A stretch of 64,000 nt of DNA, taken from Pseudomonas campi (GTDB taxonomy: Bacteria > Pseudomonadota > Gammaproteobacteria > Pseudomonadales > Pseudomonadaceae). The stretch spans positions 620,001-684,000 of the forward strand of contig NZ_CP053697.2 in the NCBI RefSeq assembly GCF_013200955.2. Reading direction: 5' to 3'. The notes under the pieces are model-generated. The model was not told the DNA's origin, searched no databases, and saw nothing but the letters and a program-made list of their open reading frames with translations. This document shows positions 26,250 to 33,445 of the stretch, piece by piece (position 1 is the stretch's first letter; each line of letters starts with the position of its first letter). The position numbers and the translations under genes are program-made.

Positions 26250-26460
26250 GGCACCTCCTAATGGGCCTCATTATGAGGCTTGGAGGTGTCTACGAAACTA
26301 GGGGCGATTCAGAGAGATTCTTGAAACCGTCCTCGCGTGGCGGCGGAGCAATGGCTTGTCGTCGTTTAAATAGGTGGTCGGGCAGGGGCTGTTGTCAGCG
26401 GCAGGTTCTGGGCGATAGCGGGTCCTCACGCAAGGCAACTACCGGCCACTAGCAGCCGAT

Positions 26461-26649
26461 CTAGCCAATCAATAGATCTGCCTCATTTTCTGTTGGCCGG
26501 CGCTTGATCACCCGGAGCAGGGGCCCAACCTTGGCCCGAGCCTGGGTCTTGGCTTTCTCGATCGTGCGTTTCATCCGGTCCAGCAGGCTGCGCGTGCCGT
26601 ACTTCTTGTCAGTACTGCACCGACGCCTAGCCGCTTTCCTCATTCCCAA
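26461..26649 (-). pseudogene. IS5-type transposase C-terminal fragment
   Basis: The frame encodes RTIEKAKTQARAKV followed by LLRVIKRR, which resembles the end of IS5/IS1182-type transposases (E-K-x-K-x-x-x-R-A-x-V-E-H-x-F-x-V-I-K-R). The match stops after VIKRR and the remaining residues are unrelated. No start, no catalytic residues and no terminal repeats are visible. It is a degraded insertion scar. It is different from the complete IS5-family copy at 56928. Confidence 0.55.
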
Positions 26650-26767
26650 CGTGTCCTGGCGTACAGAACCTCTCCCGCTTTGAGTACAGCATGAGCAAAC
26701 GCAGCGCCGAAAACCGGGTTTGACGCTGTGCTCAATTGACCCCCGAGATGATCGTCAGGAGCTGAAC

Positions 26768-27208
26768 ATGAACTATGAACAACGCGACACCTATGGCATG
26801 TACAAGGGCACCCGGGGCTTTGCGAGCCCCGCCCACTTGAGTGCGGGGCCCGGGCCTCAGTTGATGGGTGCAAACACCCTCATCGGCAATGACGTCTGCA
26901 ATCAGCACGACGAAGATCTGGGTGACATCAAGGAGATCATGCTGGACGTGAGCAGCGGCCGGGTGGCCTATGCGGTGTTGTCCTTCGGTGGCTTTCTCGG
27001 CGTGGGCGAGAAGTTGTTCGCCGTGCCGTGGAGCGCATTGACGCTCGATACGGAGAATAAGCGCTTCGTGCTGGCCGTCGACAAGGAACGCCTCTCCCAT
27101 GCGCCAGGCTTCGACAAGGACAGCTGGCCGGATATGCAGGATCCGACCTGGAGCAAGGAAGTCCAGGATTACTACGGCGTGACGCCGAAGTTGGAGGACC
27201 GCTACTAG
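26768..27208 (+). CDS. PRC-barrel domain protein
   Basis: 146 aa, with AGGAG 11 bases upstream of the ATG. After a 30-residue polar N-terminus comes a PRC-barrel (about 32-105): LIGNDVCNQHDEDLGDIKEI, then YAVLSFGGFLGVGEKLFAVP. The C-terminal part (WSKEVQDYYG) is typical of the bacterial PRC-barrel stress proteins. Such proteins are small beta-barrels linked to photosynthetic reaction centres, RNA metabolism or stress. The role here is unknown. It stands alone. Confidence 0.85.
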   Translation: MNYEQRDTYGMYKGTRGFASPAHLSAGPGPQLMGANTLIGNDVCNQHDEDLGDIKEIMLDVSSGRVAYAVLSFGGFLGVGEKLFAVPWSALTLDTENKRFVLAVDKERLSHAPGFDKDSWPDMQDPTWSKEVQDYYGVTPKLEDRY

Positions 27209-27292
27209 AACCACCTGCAAGGCCCAGTGCCGTTATGCCTCCGCTCGACTGATTGAAGGGGTGTTGCGGTCACTGTGCCGTGGGAGGCAAAC

Positions 27293-27427
27293 ATGACCAT
27301 TCGATGCTTGATCGCTGGTTGTACCTGGTCCGAGGGCGTGGCCACCGTCATGGGTACGGGCATCCTCCTGTGCCAGCGTTGCAGCTGCTGCGGCAGCTTC
27401 CGCTACGTAGCGGTGGCGGCAGTTTGA
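27293..27427 (+). CDS. Small Cys-rich protein (44 aa)
   Basis: GGGAGG lies about 6 bases before the ATG. The 44 residues include CTW near the N-terminus and the cluster CQRCSCCG, followed by a FRYVAVAAV tail. This fits a miniature zinc-ribbon protein; similar short proteins occur in Pseudomonas to my recollection. It stands between the PRC-barrel gene and the RimK-like ligase gene on the same strand, with 242 bp to the latter. Function unknown. Confidence 0.5.
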   Translation: MTIRCLIAGCTWSEGVATVMGTGILLCQRCSCCGSFRYVAVAAV

Positions 27428-27669
27428 TGCGGCTGTAACCCTCTGGAGTTGCTCTCAGCATGCCCGCGCCATCTGCAAAGGCGCCATCGGTTGCGGTCTG
27501 GTCTGCCATTTGCGGACTGTTGGGGCTGCCTAAAATCGGCCCGAGGCGGTGATGGTGCAGTGGCGCCATAAGGATTCACGGCAACCGCGTAAAGCTTTCG
27601 TAGAGTGCCGAGACATTTCCCGAATTAGGCGTTTTATTGAAGACACCAACTCCTCAATGGGTCAGTTAG

Positions 27670-29244
27670 ATGTCTTCGGTACAAGCCAACCTTTGCATGC
27701 CAATCTTCCCCCGCGAACCGGAATCCCTGCCGGCAGCCGAGGTGCTGAAAGGCCCCCGCGAAGTATTGATCATCGTCGAGCGCAAGGAGGACTGGTCGTC
27801 CTACCTGCCCAGCGAAAACATGCTCACCGCCCGCGAGTATCTTGAGCAGTCGCCCAGCAGCGACAGCGGCAAGCGCACCCAGGTGATCAACCTGTGCCGT
27901 AACTTCAAGTACCTGGGCCACGGCTACTACTGCTCGCTGCTGGCCGAAGCGCGCGGGCACAAGGTCATCCCGTCGGTGCGCACTATCAGCGAACTGGCGC
28001 GCAAATCGCTGTACGGCCTGGCTCTGGACGATCTGGAGCGCTCGCTGGACAAGGCTCTGGCCCAGCATCCCTGTGCCGATATGGAGGGCTTCACCCTCAG
28101 TCTGTACTTCGGCAAGACCGATCTGACACCGCTGCAGGACATTGCGCGCCAGCTGTTTGAAGCCTTCCCTTGTCCCATCCTGCTGGTCGACTTCCGCAAG
28201 GGCGACAGCTGGCAGATCGCAGGGTTGCGCCCCGGCGCTCTGCACAAGCTGCGTGAGCAGCAGGAAGATCAGTTCGCCCAGGCCCTCGACGGCTTCAGTC
28301 GCAAGGTCTGGCGTACGCCGCGCTCGCCCCAGGTGATGCGCTACGACCTGGCCATCCTGCACAACCCGGAAGAGCAGCTGCCACCTTCCAACGCCAGGGC
28401 CCTGGAGAACTTCGTGCGCGTGGGCAAGACCCTCGGCATCGATGTCGACCTGATCGAGAAGAAGGACTACTCGCGCCTGGCCGAATACGACGCCCTGCTG
28501 ATCCGCGAGACCACCAGCGTGGACGACCACACCTACCGCTTCGCCAAGAAGGCCGAGAGCGAGGGGCTGATCGTGATGGACGACCCCAACTCGATCCTGC
28601 GCTGCACCAACAAGGTCTACCTCACCGACCTGCTGCGCAGCCAGGCGCTGAGCATGCCGGCCACCGAGATTCTCTACCGTGACAATCCGCAGGAGCTGGA
28701 CAAGGTCGGCGAGCGCCTGGGCTTCCCTCTGGTGCTGAAGATTCCCGACGGCTGCTTCTCGCGCGGCGTGATCAAGGTGGAGAACCCGCTGCAGTTGCGC
28801 GAGGCCAGCGCCCAGCTGTTCGAGCACTCGGTCCTGCTGCTGGCCCAGGAATTCCTCTTCACCGAGTACGACTGGCGCATCGGCGTGCTCAACCGTCAGC
28901 CGATCTTCGCCTGTCAGTACTTCATGTCCAAGGGCCACTGGCAGATCGTCAACCACAAGGCAAAGGGCAGCGAGGTGATCGGCGAGTGCCGCACCGTGGC
29001 TATCGAGGACGCGCCGAAAGAGGTGGTGGAGCTGGCGGTGAAGACCGCCAATCTGATCGGCGACGGGCTGTACGGTGTAGATCTCAAGCAGGTCGGCGGC
29101 AGCGTCAAGGTGATCGAGGTCAACGACAACCCCAACCTCGACGCCGGTATCGAGGATGGGCATCTGGGCGACGAGCTGTACCGGCTGGTGCTGGAGGATT
29201 TCGTCCGGCGCCTCGAGCTCAAGCGTCGCGGTGCCATACGCTGA
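27670..29244 (+). CDS. RimK-like ATP-grasp amidoligase with RLAN N-terminal domain
   Basis: 524 aa. The N-terminal half (about 30-250) is the RimK-like associated domain; the C-terminal 270 residues are ATP-grasp. Visible signatures are LIRETTSVDDHTYRFA, VYLTDLLR (where ATP-grasp begins), LVLKIPDGCFSRGVIKV, the glutamate/arginine set in EYDWRIGVL, and the metal-binding VIEVNDNPNLDAG near the end. It ligates an amino acid or amine to a carboxyl group using ATP; the substrate is unknown. It sits 9 bp before a CorA-like gene and close to a GNAT/C39-peptidase fusion, a combination suggesting synthesis and trimming of a peptide-like product. An internal ATG at 27697 is an alternative start. Confidence 0.88.
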   Translation: MSSVQANLCMPIFPREPESLPAAEVLKGPREVLIIVERKEDWSSYLPSENMLTAREYLEQSPSSDSGKRTQVINLCRNFKYLGHGYYCSLLAEARGHKVIPSVRTISELARKSLYGLALDDLERSLDKALAQHPCADMEGFTLSLYFGKTDLTPLQDIARQLFEAFPCPILLVDFRKGDSWQIAGLRPGALHKLREQQEDQFAQALDGFSRKVWRTPRSPQVMRYDLAILHNPEEQLPPSNARALENFVRVGKTLGIDVDLIEKKDYSRLAEYDALLIRETTSVDDHTYRFAKKAESEGLIVMDDPNSILRCTNKVYLTDLLRSQALSMPATEILYRDNPQELDKVGERLGFPLVLKIPDGCFSRGVIKVENPLQLREASAQLFEHSVLLLAQEFLFTEYDWRIGVLNRQPIFACQYFMSKGHWQIVNHKAKGSEVIGECRTVAIEDAPKEVVELAVKTANLIGDGLYGVDLKQVGGSVKVIEVNDNPNLDAGIEDGHLGDELYRLVLEDFVRRLELKRRGAIR

Positions 29245-29253
29245 GGGGGCTGC

Positions 29254-30234
29254 ATGCGCCAGAGCTATCAACTACAGGGCGGCGCCTTGCTCGCCTGCGA
29301 CGACGATGCCGCACCCCTGCAGCTGTGTATCGCCCCAGACGCTGCGGAGCGCGATTGGCTGCGCCAGCGCTTTGGCCTAGACGCGCACACCCTGGACTCG
29401 GCGCTAGACCCGGACGAGATCTCGCGCGTCGAGTTCCACCCCGGCGCGCTATTCCTGATATGGAAGCGCCCGGAGAGCTACTCCGGCAACGAGAACTGCA
29501 CCTTCGAGGTGTCGTCGTTCGGCATGCTGCTGGGCGAGCACCAGCTACTGCTGATCTCCAGCGCCGATTCGCTGATCTGCGGCCTGCACCAGCGCCGCGA
29601 CCTGCACCAGCCGCTGGATGTGCTGATGGCACTGCTGCTGAACAACATCCACCACTACCAGGGCCATCTCAAGGTCATCAAGCTGGTGGCCCGCGAGCTG
29701 CAGCAGCGTTTCAGCCAGACCATGCACAACCAGCATCTGCTGCAGATGCTCGGTCTCAGCGAGAGCCTGATCTACTACATCAATGCCATCCAGAGTAATG
29801 GCAGCGTCCTCAGCCGCCTGCGCGACTATGGCGAGCGGGCCGGCTTCGGCGCGGCCACCATCGCCCAGCTCGATGACCTGCTGATCGAGAACGAACAGTG
29901 CATCAAGCAGGCCGAGATCTACGCCTCGGTGCTCTCAGGGCTGATGGACGCGCGCGGCAACCTGCTCAACGCCAACATGAACGAGATGCTGCGCAAGCTC
30001 ACCCTGATCAACGTGGTGTTCCTACCGCTGAATCTGATCGCCGGAATCGGCGGCATGTCCGAGTTCAGCATGATGACCCAGCCCCTGCCCTGGTGGCTGT
30101 CCTATCCACTGTTCATCGCCTCGTTGGTCGGGCTGGCCGGCCTGATGCTGCTGGGCCTGCGGCGTTTGTTCGGCTCGCCGCAAACCGGTGCCATGAACAT
30201 CCCGGCGCGCCGCCGCGAACAGGCGGCGCGCTAG
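29254..30234 (+). CDS. CorA/ZntB-family divalent cation transporter
   Basis: 326 aa: a soluble N-terminal funnel domain (about 1-260) and two C-terminal transmembrane helices (about 248-268 and 285-305). CorA proteins have GMN at the end of TM1; here the sequence is LIAGIGGMSEFS, so Asn is replaced by Ser. ZntB relatives and many divergent CorA homologues tolerate changes near this motif, so metal and direction cannot be predicted. The 9-bp gap to the ligase gene upstream, and the short gaps to the two genes downstream, suggest an operon. Confidence 0.82.
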   Translation: MRQSYQLQGGALLACDDDAAPLQLCIAPDAAERDWLRQRFGLDAHTLDSALDPDEISRVEFHPGALFLIWKRPESYSGNENCTFEVSSFGMLLGEHQLLLISSADSLICGLHQRRDLHQPLDVLMALLLNNIHHYQGHLKVIKLVARELQQRFSQTMHNQHLLQMLGLSESLIYYINAIQSNGSVLSRLRDYGERAGFGAATIAQLDDLLIENEQCIKQAEIYASVLSGLMDARGNLLNANMNEMLRKLTLINVVFLPLNLIAGIGGMSEFSMMTQPLPWWLSYPLFIASLVGLAGLMLLGLRRLFGSPQTGAMNIPARRREQAAR

Positions 30235-30260
30235 CCCATCACCCACGCCAAGGAAACGCC

Positions 30261-30413
30261 ATGGATCCCCAAGAGATCGGTCTGCTCGTGCTGCCCGTGA
30301 TCCTGTTCTTAGCCTTCGTCATCAACTACTTCGACCGGGGCTTCAAGTCGGCTGGCGAACAGTGCTCGCAACGCAACACGGACAGCCACGGCGACAGCTC
30401 CACGCGGCGCTGA
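30261..30413 (+). CDS. Small single-span membrane protein (50 aa)
   Basis: AAGGAAA lies about 7 bases before the ATG. Residues about 5-23 (EIGLLVLPVILFLAFVINYF) form one hydrophobic helix, followed by a polar, basic tail. It lies 26 bp after the CorA-like gene and 12 bp before the GNAT/peptidase gene, so it is part of the same operon. I recognise no family. It may be an accessory subunit of the transporter or of the ligase system. Confidence 0.6.
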   Translation: MDPQEIGLLVLPVILFLAFVINYFDRGFKSAGEQCSQRNTDSHGDSSTRR

Positions 30414-30425
30414 CGCCCGCTCGCC

Positions 30426-31562
30426 ATGCCCCTAACCACCGGCCACGCCCCTATGCATTTCTCTTTCCGCCACGCCATCGCCGACGACCTGGACTCCCTG
30501 CTCACGCTGGAGAATCAGTGCTTCGAGCACGATCGTCTGTCGCCGCGCAGTTTCCAGTGGATGATCACCCGCGCCCACGCCAGCCTGATCGTGGCCCAGC
30601 ACCAGCAGCGGGTGATGGGTTATGCGCTGCTGCTGTTCCATCGCGGCACCTCGCTGGCACGCCTCTACTCCATTGCCCTCGCCCCCGAGGCGCGCGGCCA
30701 TGGACTGGGCAAGCGCCTGTTGGGCGAGGCCGAGCAGCGCGCGCGCGAACACGACTGCGCCTACCTGCGCCTGGAAGTGCGCGGCGACAACGCCACCGCC
30801 ATCCGCCTCTATGAAGGCGCCGGCTACCGGCGCTTCGCCGAGGTCGACGACTACTACGAGGATCACGCCCGGGCCCTGCGCTACGAGAAGCGCATCGTCC
30901 AGCGCCCGCTCGGCGAAACCCGCGTGGTGCCTTACTACCAGCAAACCACCGAGTTCACCTGCGGCCCGGCCAGTCTGATGATGGCCATGGCGGCGCTGCA
31001 GCCGGGCAGCCCGCTGCAGCGCCGCGAGGAGATCCAGCTGTGGCGCGAGGCCACCACCATCTTCATGACGTCCGGGCACGGCGGCTGCAGCCCGCAAGGG
31101 CTGGCGCTGGCCGCCTGGAACCGGGGCTTGCGCGTGCAGCTGCAGGTCAGCGTGCCGGGACCGCTGTTCCTCGACGGCGTGCGCCGCGAGAGCAAGCGCG
31201 AGGTGATGCGCCTGGTGCACGAGGCCTTCTGCGAGCAGCTACAGGCCAGCGATGTCGAACACCTGCCCAGCGGCCAGCTGGACCTGAGCCGCCTGCTCGC
31301 CGACGGCGGCCAGCCACTGGTGCTGATCAGCAGCTACCGCTTCACCCGCAGCAAGGCCCCGCACTGGGTCCTGGTCACCGGTTGCGACCAGGACTTCGTC
31401 TACCTGCACGACCCCAGCCGCCAGCGCCCGGCCCTGGATTGCCAGAACGTACCGGTCAGCCACGCCGAGTTCCGCCGCATGCGTGCCTTCGGCGGCAACA
31501 AGCTGCGCGCCGCAGTCGTGCTCTATCTACGCCAGCCAGCCGGTAGGCGTTGGGCAGGCTGA
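30426..31562 (+). CDS. GNAT acetyltransferase fused to C39-like peptidase
   Basis: 378 aa; the start may instead be the ATG at 30453 (MHFSFRHA), since neither has a strong ribosome site. Residues about 10-150 are a GNAT domain with the acyl-CoA loop EARGHGLGKRLL. Residues about 160-370 are a papain-fold C39-like peptidase with the catalytic Cys in EFTCGPASL, His in HWVLVTG and Asp in YLHDPS. Such fusions are found beside RimK-like ATP-grasp ligases. A plausible job is to acylate and cleave the ligase product or its protein carrier. The pairing is seen; the reaction is inference. Confidence 0.88.
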   Translation: MPLTTGHAPMHFSFRHAIADDLDSLLTLENQCFEHDRLSPRSFQWMITRAHASLIVAQHQQRVMGYALLLFHRGTSLARLYSIALAPEARGHGLGKRLLGEAEQRAREHDCAYLRLEVRGDNATAIRLYEGAGYRRFAEVDDYYEDHARALRYEKRIVQRPLGETRVVPYYQQTTEFTCGPASLMMAMAALQPGSPLQRREEIQLWREATTIFMTSGHGGCSPQGLALAAWNRGLRVQLQVSVPGPLFLDGVRRESKREVMRLVHEAFCEQLQASDVEHLPSGQLDLSRLLADGGQPLVLISSYRFTRSKAPHWVLVTGCDQDFVYLHDPSRQRPALDCQNVPVSHAEFRRMRAFGGNKLRAAVVLYLRQPAGRRWAG

Positions 31563-31733
31563 GCAGGCCGCAACAGACTTCCTCATGCCACGCGATGCCT
31601 CCATGGCCCGAAATCCTTCTCGCCCCCCGGCCTGTTCAGCTGCAGCGCTAGCGCAGCCGGGGTCATTTCAAGAAGCAGGGGCACCTGACCCAGGTGCCTT
31701 CTTGGTCGCACTCATGAATTTTTCGAGGCTTGT

Positions 31734-33092
31734 ATGACATCTTCAGTTGGGCAACTTGAACAACGGCTTAAGCAACAGGGCATTGCCGAAATCGAATGCA
31801 TGGTGAGCGACCTCACCGGTGTCGCCCGCGGCAAGATCTCTCCCATCAACAAATTCCTCGACGAAGACGGAATGCGACTTCCGGAGGGCATCCTGTTGCT
31901 GACGGTGACCGGCGACTTGGTCAAGGACGAAGACTATTACCACCTGCTCGACGAGGCGGGCGTCGACATGATCTGCCGTCCGGACCCGAATGCCATTTTC
32001 CTGCTGCCTTGGGCATTGGAGCCGACAGCGATGATCATTCACGACACCTTCGACAGGCTCGGCAACCCCGTCGAACTGTCGCCGCGCAATGTGCTCAAGC
32101 GAGTGCTTGGGCTCTACACCGACAAAGGTTGGAAGCCGGTAGTGGCGCCGGAGATGGAGTTTTACCTGACCAAGCGCAGTATCGACCCCGACCTGCCCAT
32201 CGAGGCACCCGAAGGTCGCTCCGGGCGTTCGGAAAGCGGCAGGCAGAGTTTCTCCATCGAAGCCGTCAACGAGTTCGACGCGCTATTCGACGACGTCTAC
32301 AGCTGGTGTGAGATCCAATGTTTGGGCCTGGACACGCTGGTTCACGAGGGTGGTCCCGCGCAGATGGAGATCAACTTCCATCATGGCGATGCCTTGAGCC
32401 TGGCCGACCAGATCACGGTGTTCAAGCGCACCATGCGTGAGGCCACCTCCAGGCATGACGTCAGCGTGACCTTCATGGCCAAGCCGATCACCGATGAGCC
32501 CGGCAGCGCCATGCACATCCACCAGAGCGTGCAAGACCTCACCACCGGCAGGAACCTCTTCGCCAACGAAGACGGCTCCATGAGCGACCTGTTTCTTCAC
32601 TACATCGGCGGCCTGCAGAAGTACACGCCGATGACGCTGCCGATGTTTGCGCCGAACGTGAACTCCTTTCGCCGCTTCCTGCCGGACACCTGCGCACCGG
32701 TGAACGTCGAGTGGGGGGCCGATAATCGCACCGTGGGTCTGCGCGTGCCGGCGGCATCGCCTGCCGCCATGCGCGTGGAGAACCGCTTGCCGGGTGCCGA
32801 TGCAAACCCTTACCTGGCAATCGCCGCCAGCCTGCTATGCGGCTATCTGGGCATGATCGAACGGATCGCTCCCAGCGCTCCGGTGCAAGGGCGTGCCAAC
32901 GAGCGCTGCAACCTACGCCTGCCGACCACCATCGAGGATGCGCTGGTACAAATGGAGAAGTGCGCGGTGCTGAAGGAATACCTGGGCCACAAATTCGTGC
33001 AGGGCTACATCGCGGTAAAACGTAAAGAGCATGAGAACTACCTGCGCGTGATCAGCCCCTGGGAGCGCGAATTCCTTCAGCTGAGCGTATGA
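31734..33092 (+). CDS. Glutamine-synthetase-like gamma-glutamylamine ligase (PuuA/PauA type)
   Basis: 452 aa. The GS fold is clear: N-terminal beta-grasp region (about 15-110), then the catalytic domain with PEMEFYL, EGGPAQMEINF, ITDEPGSAMHIHQS and VNSFRRF, and a terminal ENRLPGADANPYLAIAASL. This is the gamma-glutamylpolyamine synthetase branch, which joins glutamate to putrescine or a related amine with ATP, the first step of polyamine catabolism. No other pau/puu genes are beside it. It lies 171 bp after the GNAT/peptidase gene, so it could instead belong with the amidoligase system. Confidence 0.88.
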   Translation: MTSSVGQLEQRLKQQGIAEIECMVSDLTGVARGKISPINKFLDEDGMRLPEGILLLTVTGDLVKDEDYYHLLDEAGVDMICRPDPNAIFLLPWALEPTAMIIHDTFDRLGNPVELSPRNVLKRVLGLYTDKGWKPVVAPEMEFYLTKRSIDPDLPIEAPEGRSGRSESGRQSFSIEAVNEFDALFDDVYSWCEIQCLGLDTLVHEGGPAQMEINFHHGDALSLADQITVFKRTMREATSRHDVSVTFMAKPITDEPGSAMHIHQSVQDLTTGRNLFANEDGSMSDLFLHYIGGLQKYTPMTLPMFAPNVNSFRRFLPDTCAPVNVEWGADNRTVGLRVPAASPAAMRVENRLPGADANPYLAIAASLLCGYLGMIERIAPSAPVQGRANERCNLRLPTTIEDALVQMEKCAVLKEYLGHKFVQGYIAVKRKEHENYLRVISPWEREFLQLSV

Positions 33093-33445
33093 CAGCCTGT
33101 TGCCCTGGGCAAAATGAACATGCTGAGTTGCTCCTGACTGCATCGATACACCTGACCGTTCAGGGCTGCGAGCACATAGGGTGCGGCTGATGAAGAAAAC
33201 AAAAGGGGACGGATTTATTTATCGGGAGGGCTGACCACTTCTGGCCGAGAGCAGCCCGCTCTCGGCCATTAGCGGCCCTTGATGGGCGGCTGCTTCCACC
33301 CCGAAGCAGCCGCGTGGATGTGTCGCGAACGACCGAGGGCGATTCAGGCTCCCATGATCAATGGCGGTTCAGATTGAGACTGACTGAGGTGTCGACACAC
33401 GGTATGAAGCAGGCATTCCAAATGCGCATCGACACGCGCAGTGGC
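33093..33445. other. Intergenic stretch with an IS200-type-associated repeat motif
   Basis: No gene is supported here. At 33201-33220 it has AAAAGGGGACGGATTTATTT, a motif I recall as flanking IS200-like/RAYT transposase genes in gammaproteobacteria; no transposase remains. The inverted pair CTGGCCGAGAGCAG/CTCTCGGCC lies at about 33242-33270. Confidence 0.4.

Larger units (their letters stand above)
25081..26311 (-). mobile_element. IS3-family insertion sequence, 1231 bp, complete
   Basis: The terminal inverted repeats begin TGAATCGCCCC at both ends and continue with about 75% identity for 30 bp (TAGACAC conserved). GAG flanks both sides (25078-25080 and 26312-26314), a 3-bp target duplication as expected for IS3-family elements. 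It holds orfA and orfB in a -1 relationship with an AAAAAAG slippery site. From the protein it looks closest to the IS51/IS150-like groups, which is not verified. Both ends and both ORFs are intact, so it may be active. Confidence 0.93.
24888..26373 (+). pseudogene. Pyocin/colicin DNase immunity protein gene, split by an IS3-family element
   Basis: The ATG at 24888 has an AGGGG-type site upstream. The frame encodes the S-type pyocin/colicin E immunity pattern: ITDYSEDEFLRLIEEIC, then SEHPAGSDLIYYP. At 25080 the IS interrupts it. Removing 25081-26311 plus one copy of the 3-bp target repeat restores the frame, which continues PREILETVLAWRRSNG and ends at TAG 26371-26373. The restored protein is 83 aa, the normal family size, with its C-terminal motif. 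The protein would have neutralised an HNH DNase. As it stands the gene is broken. Confidence 0.88.

Noticed and set aside
27634..29271. Minus-strand ORF of 545 codons opposite the RimK-like gene
   Set aside because: Antisense shadow of a clearly conserved ATP-grasp protein.
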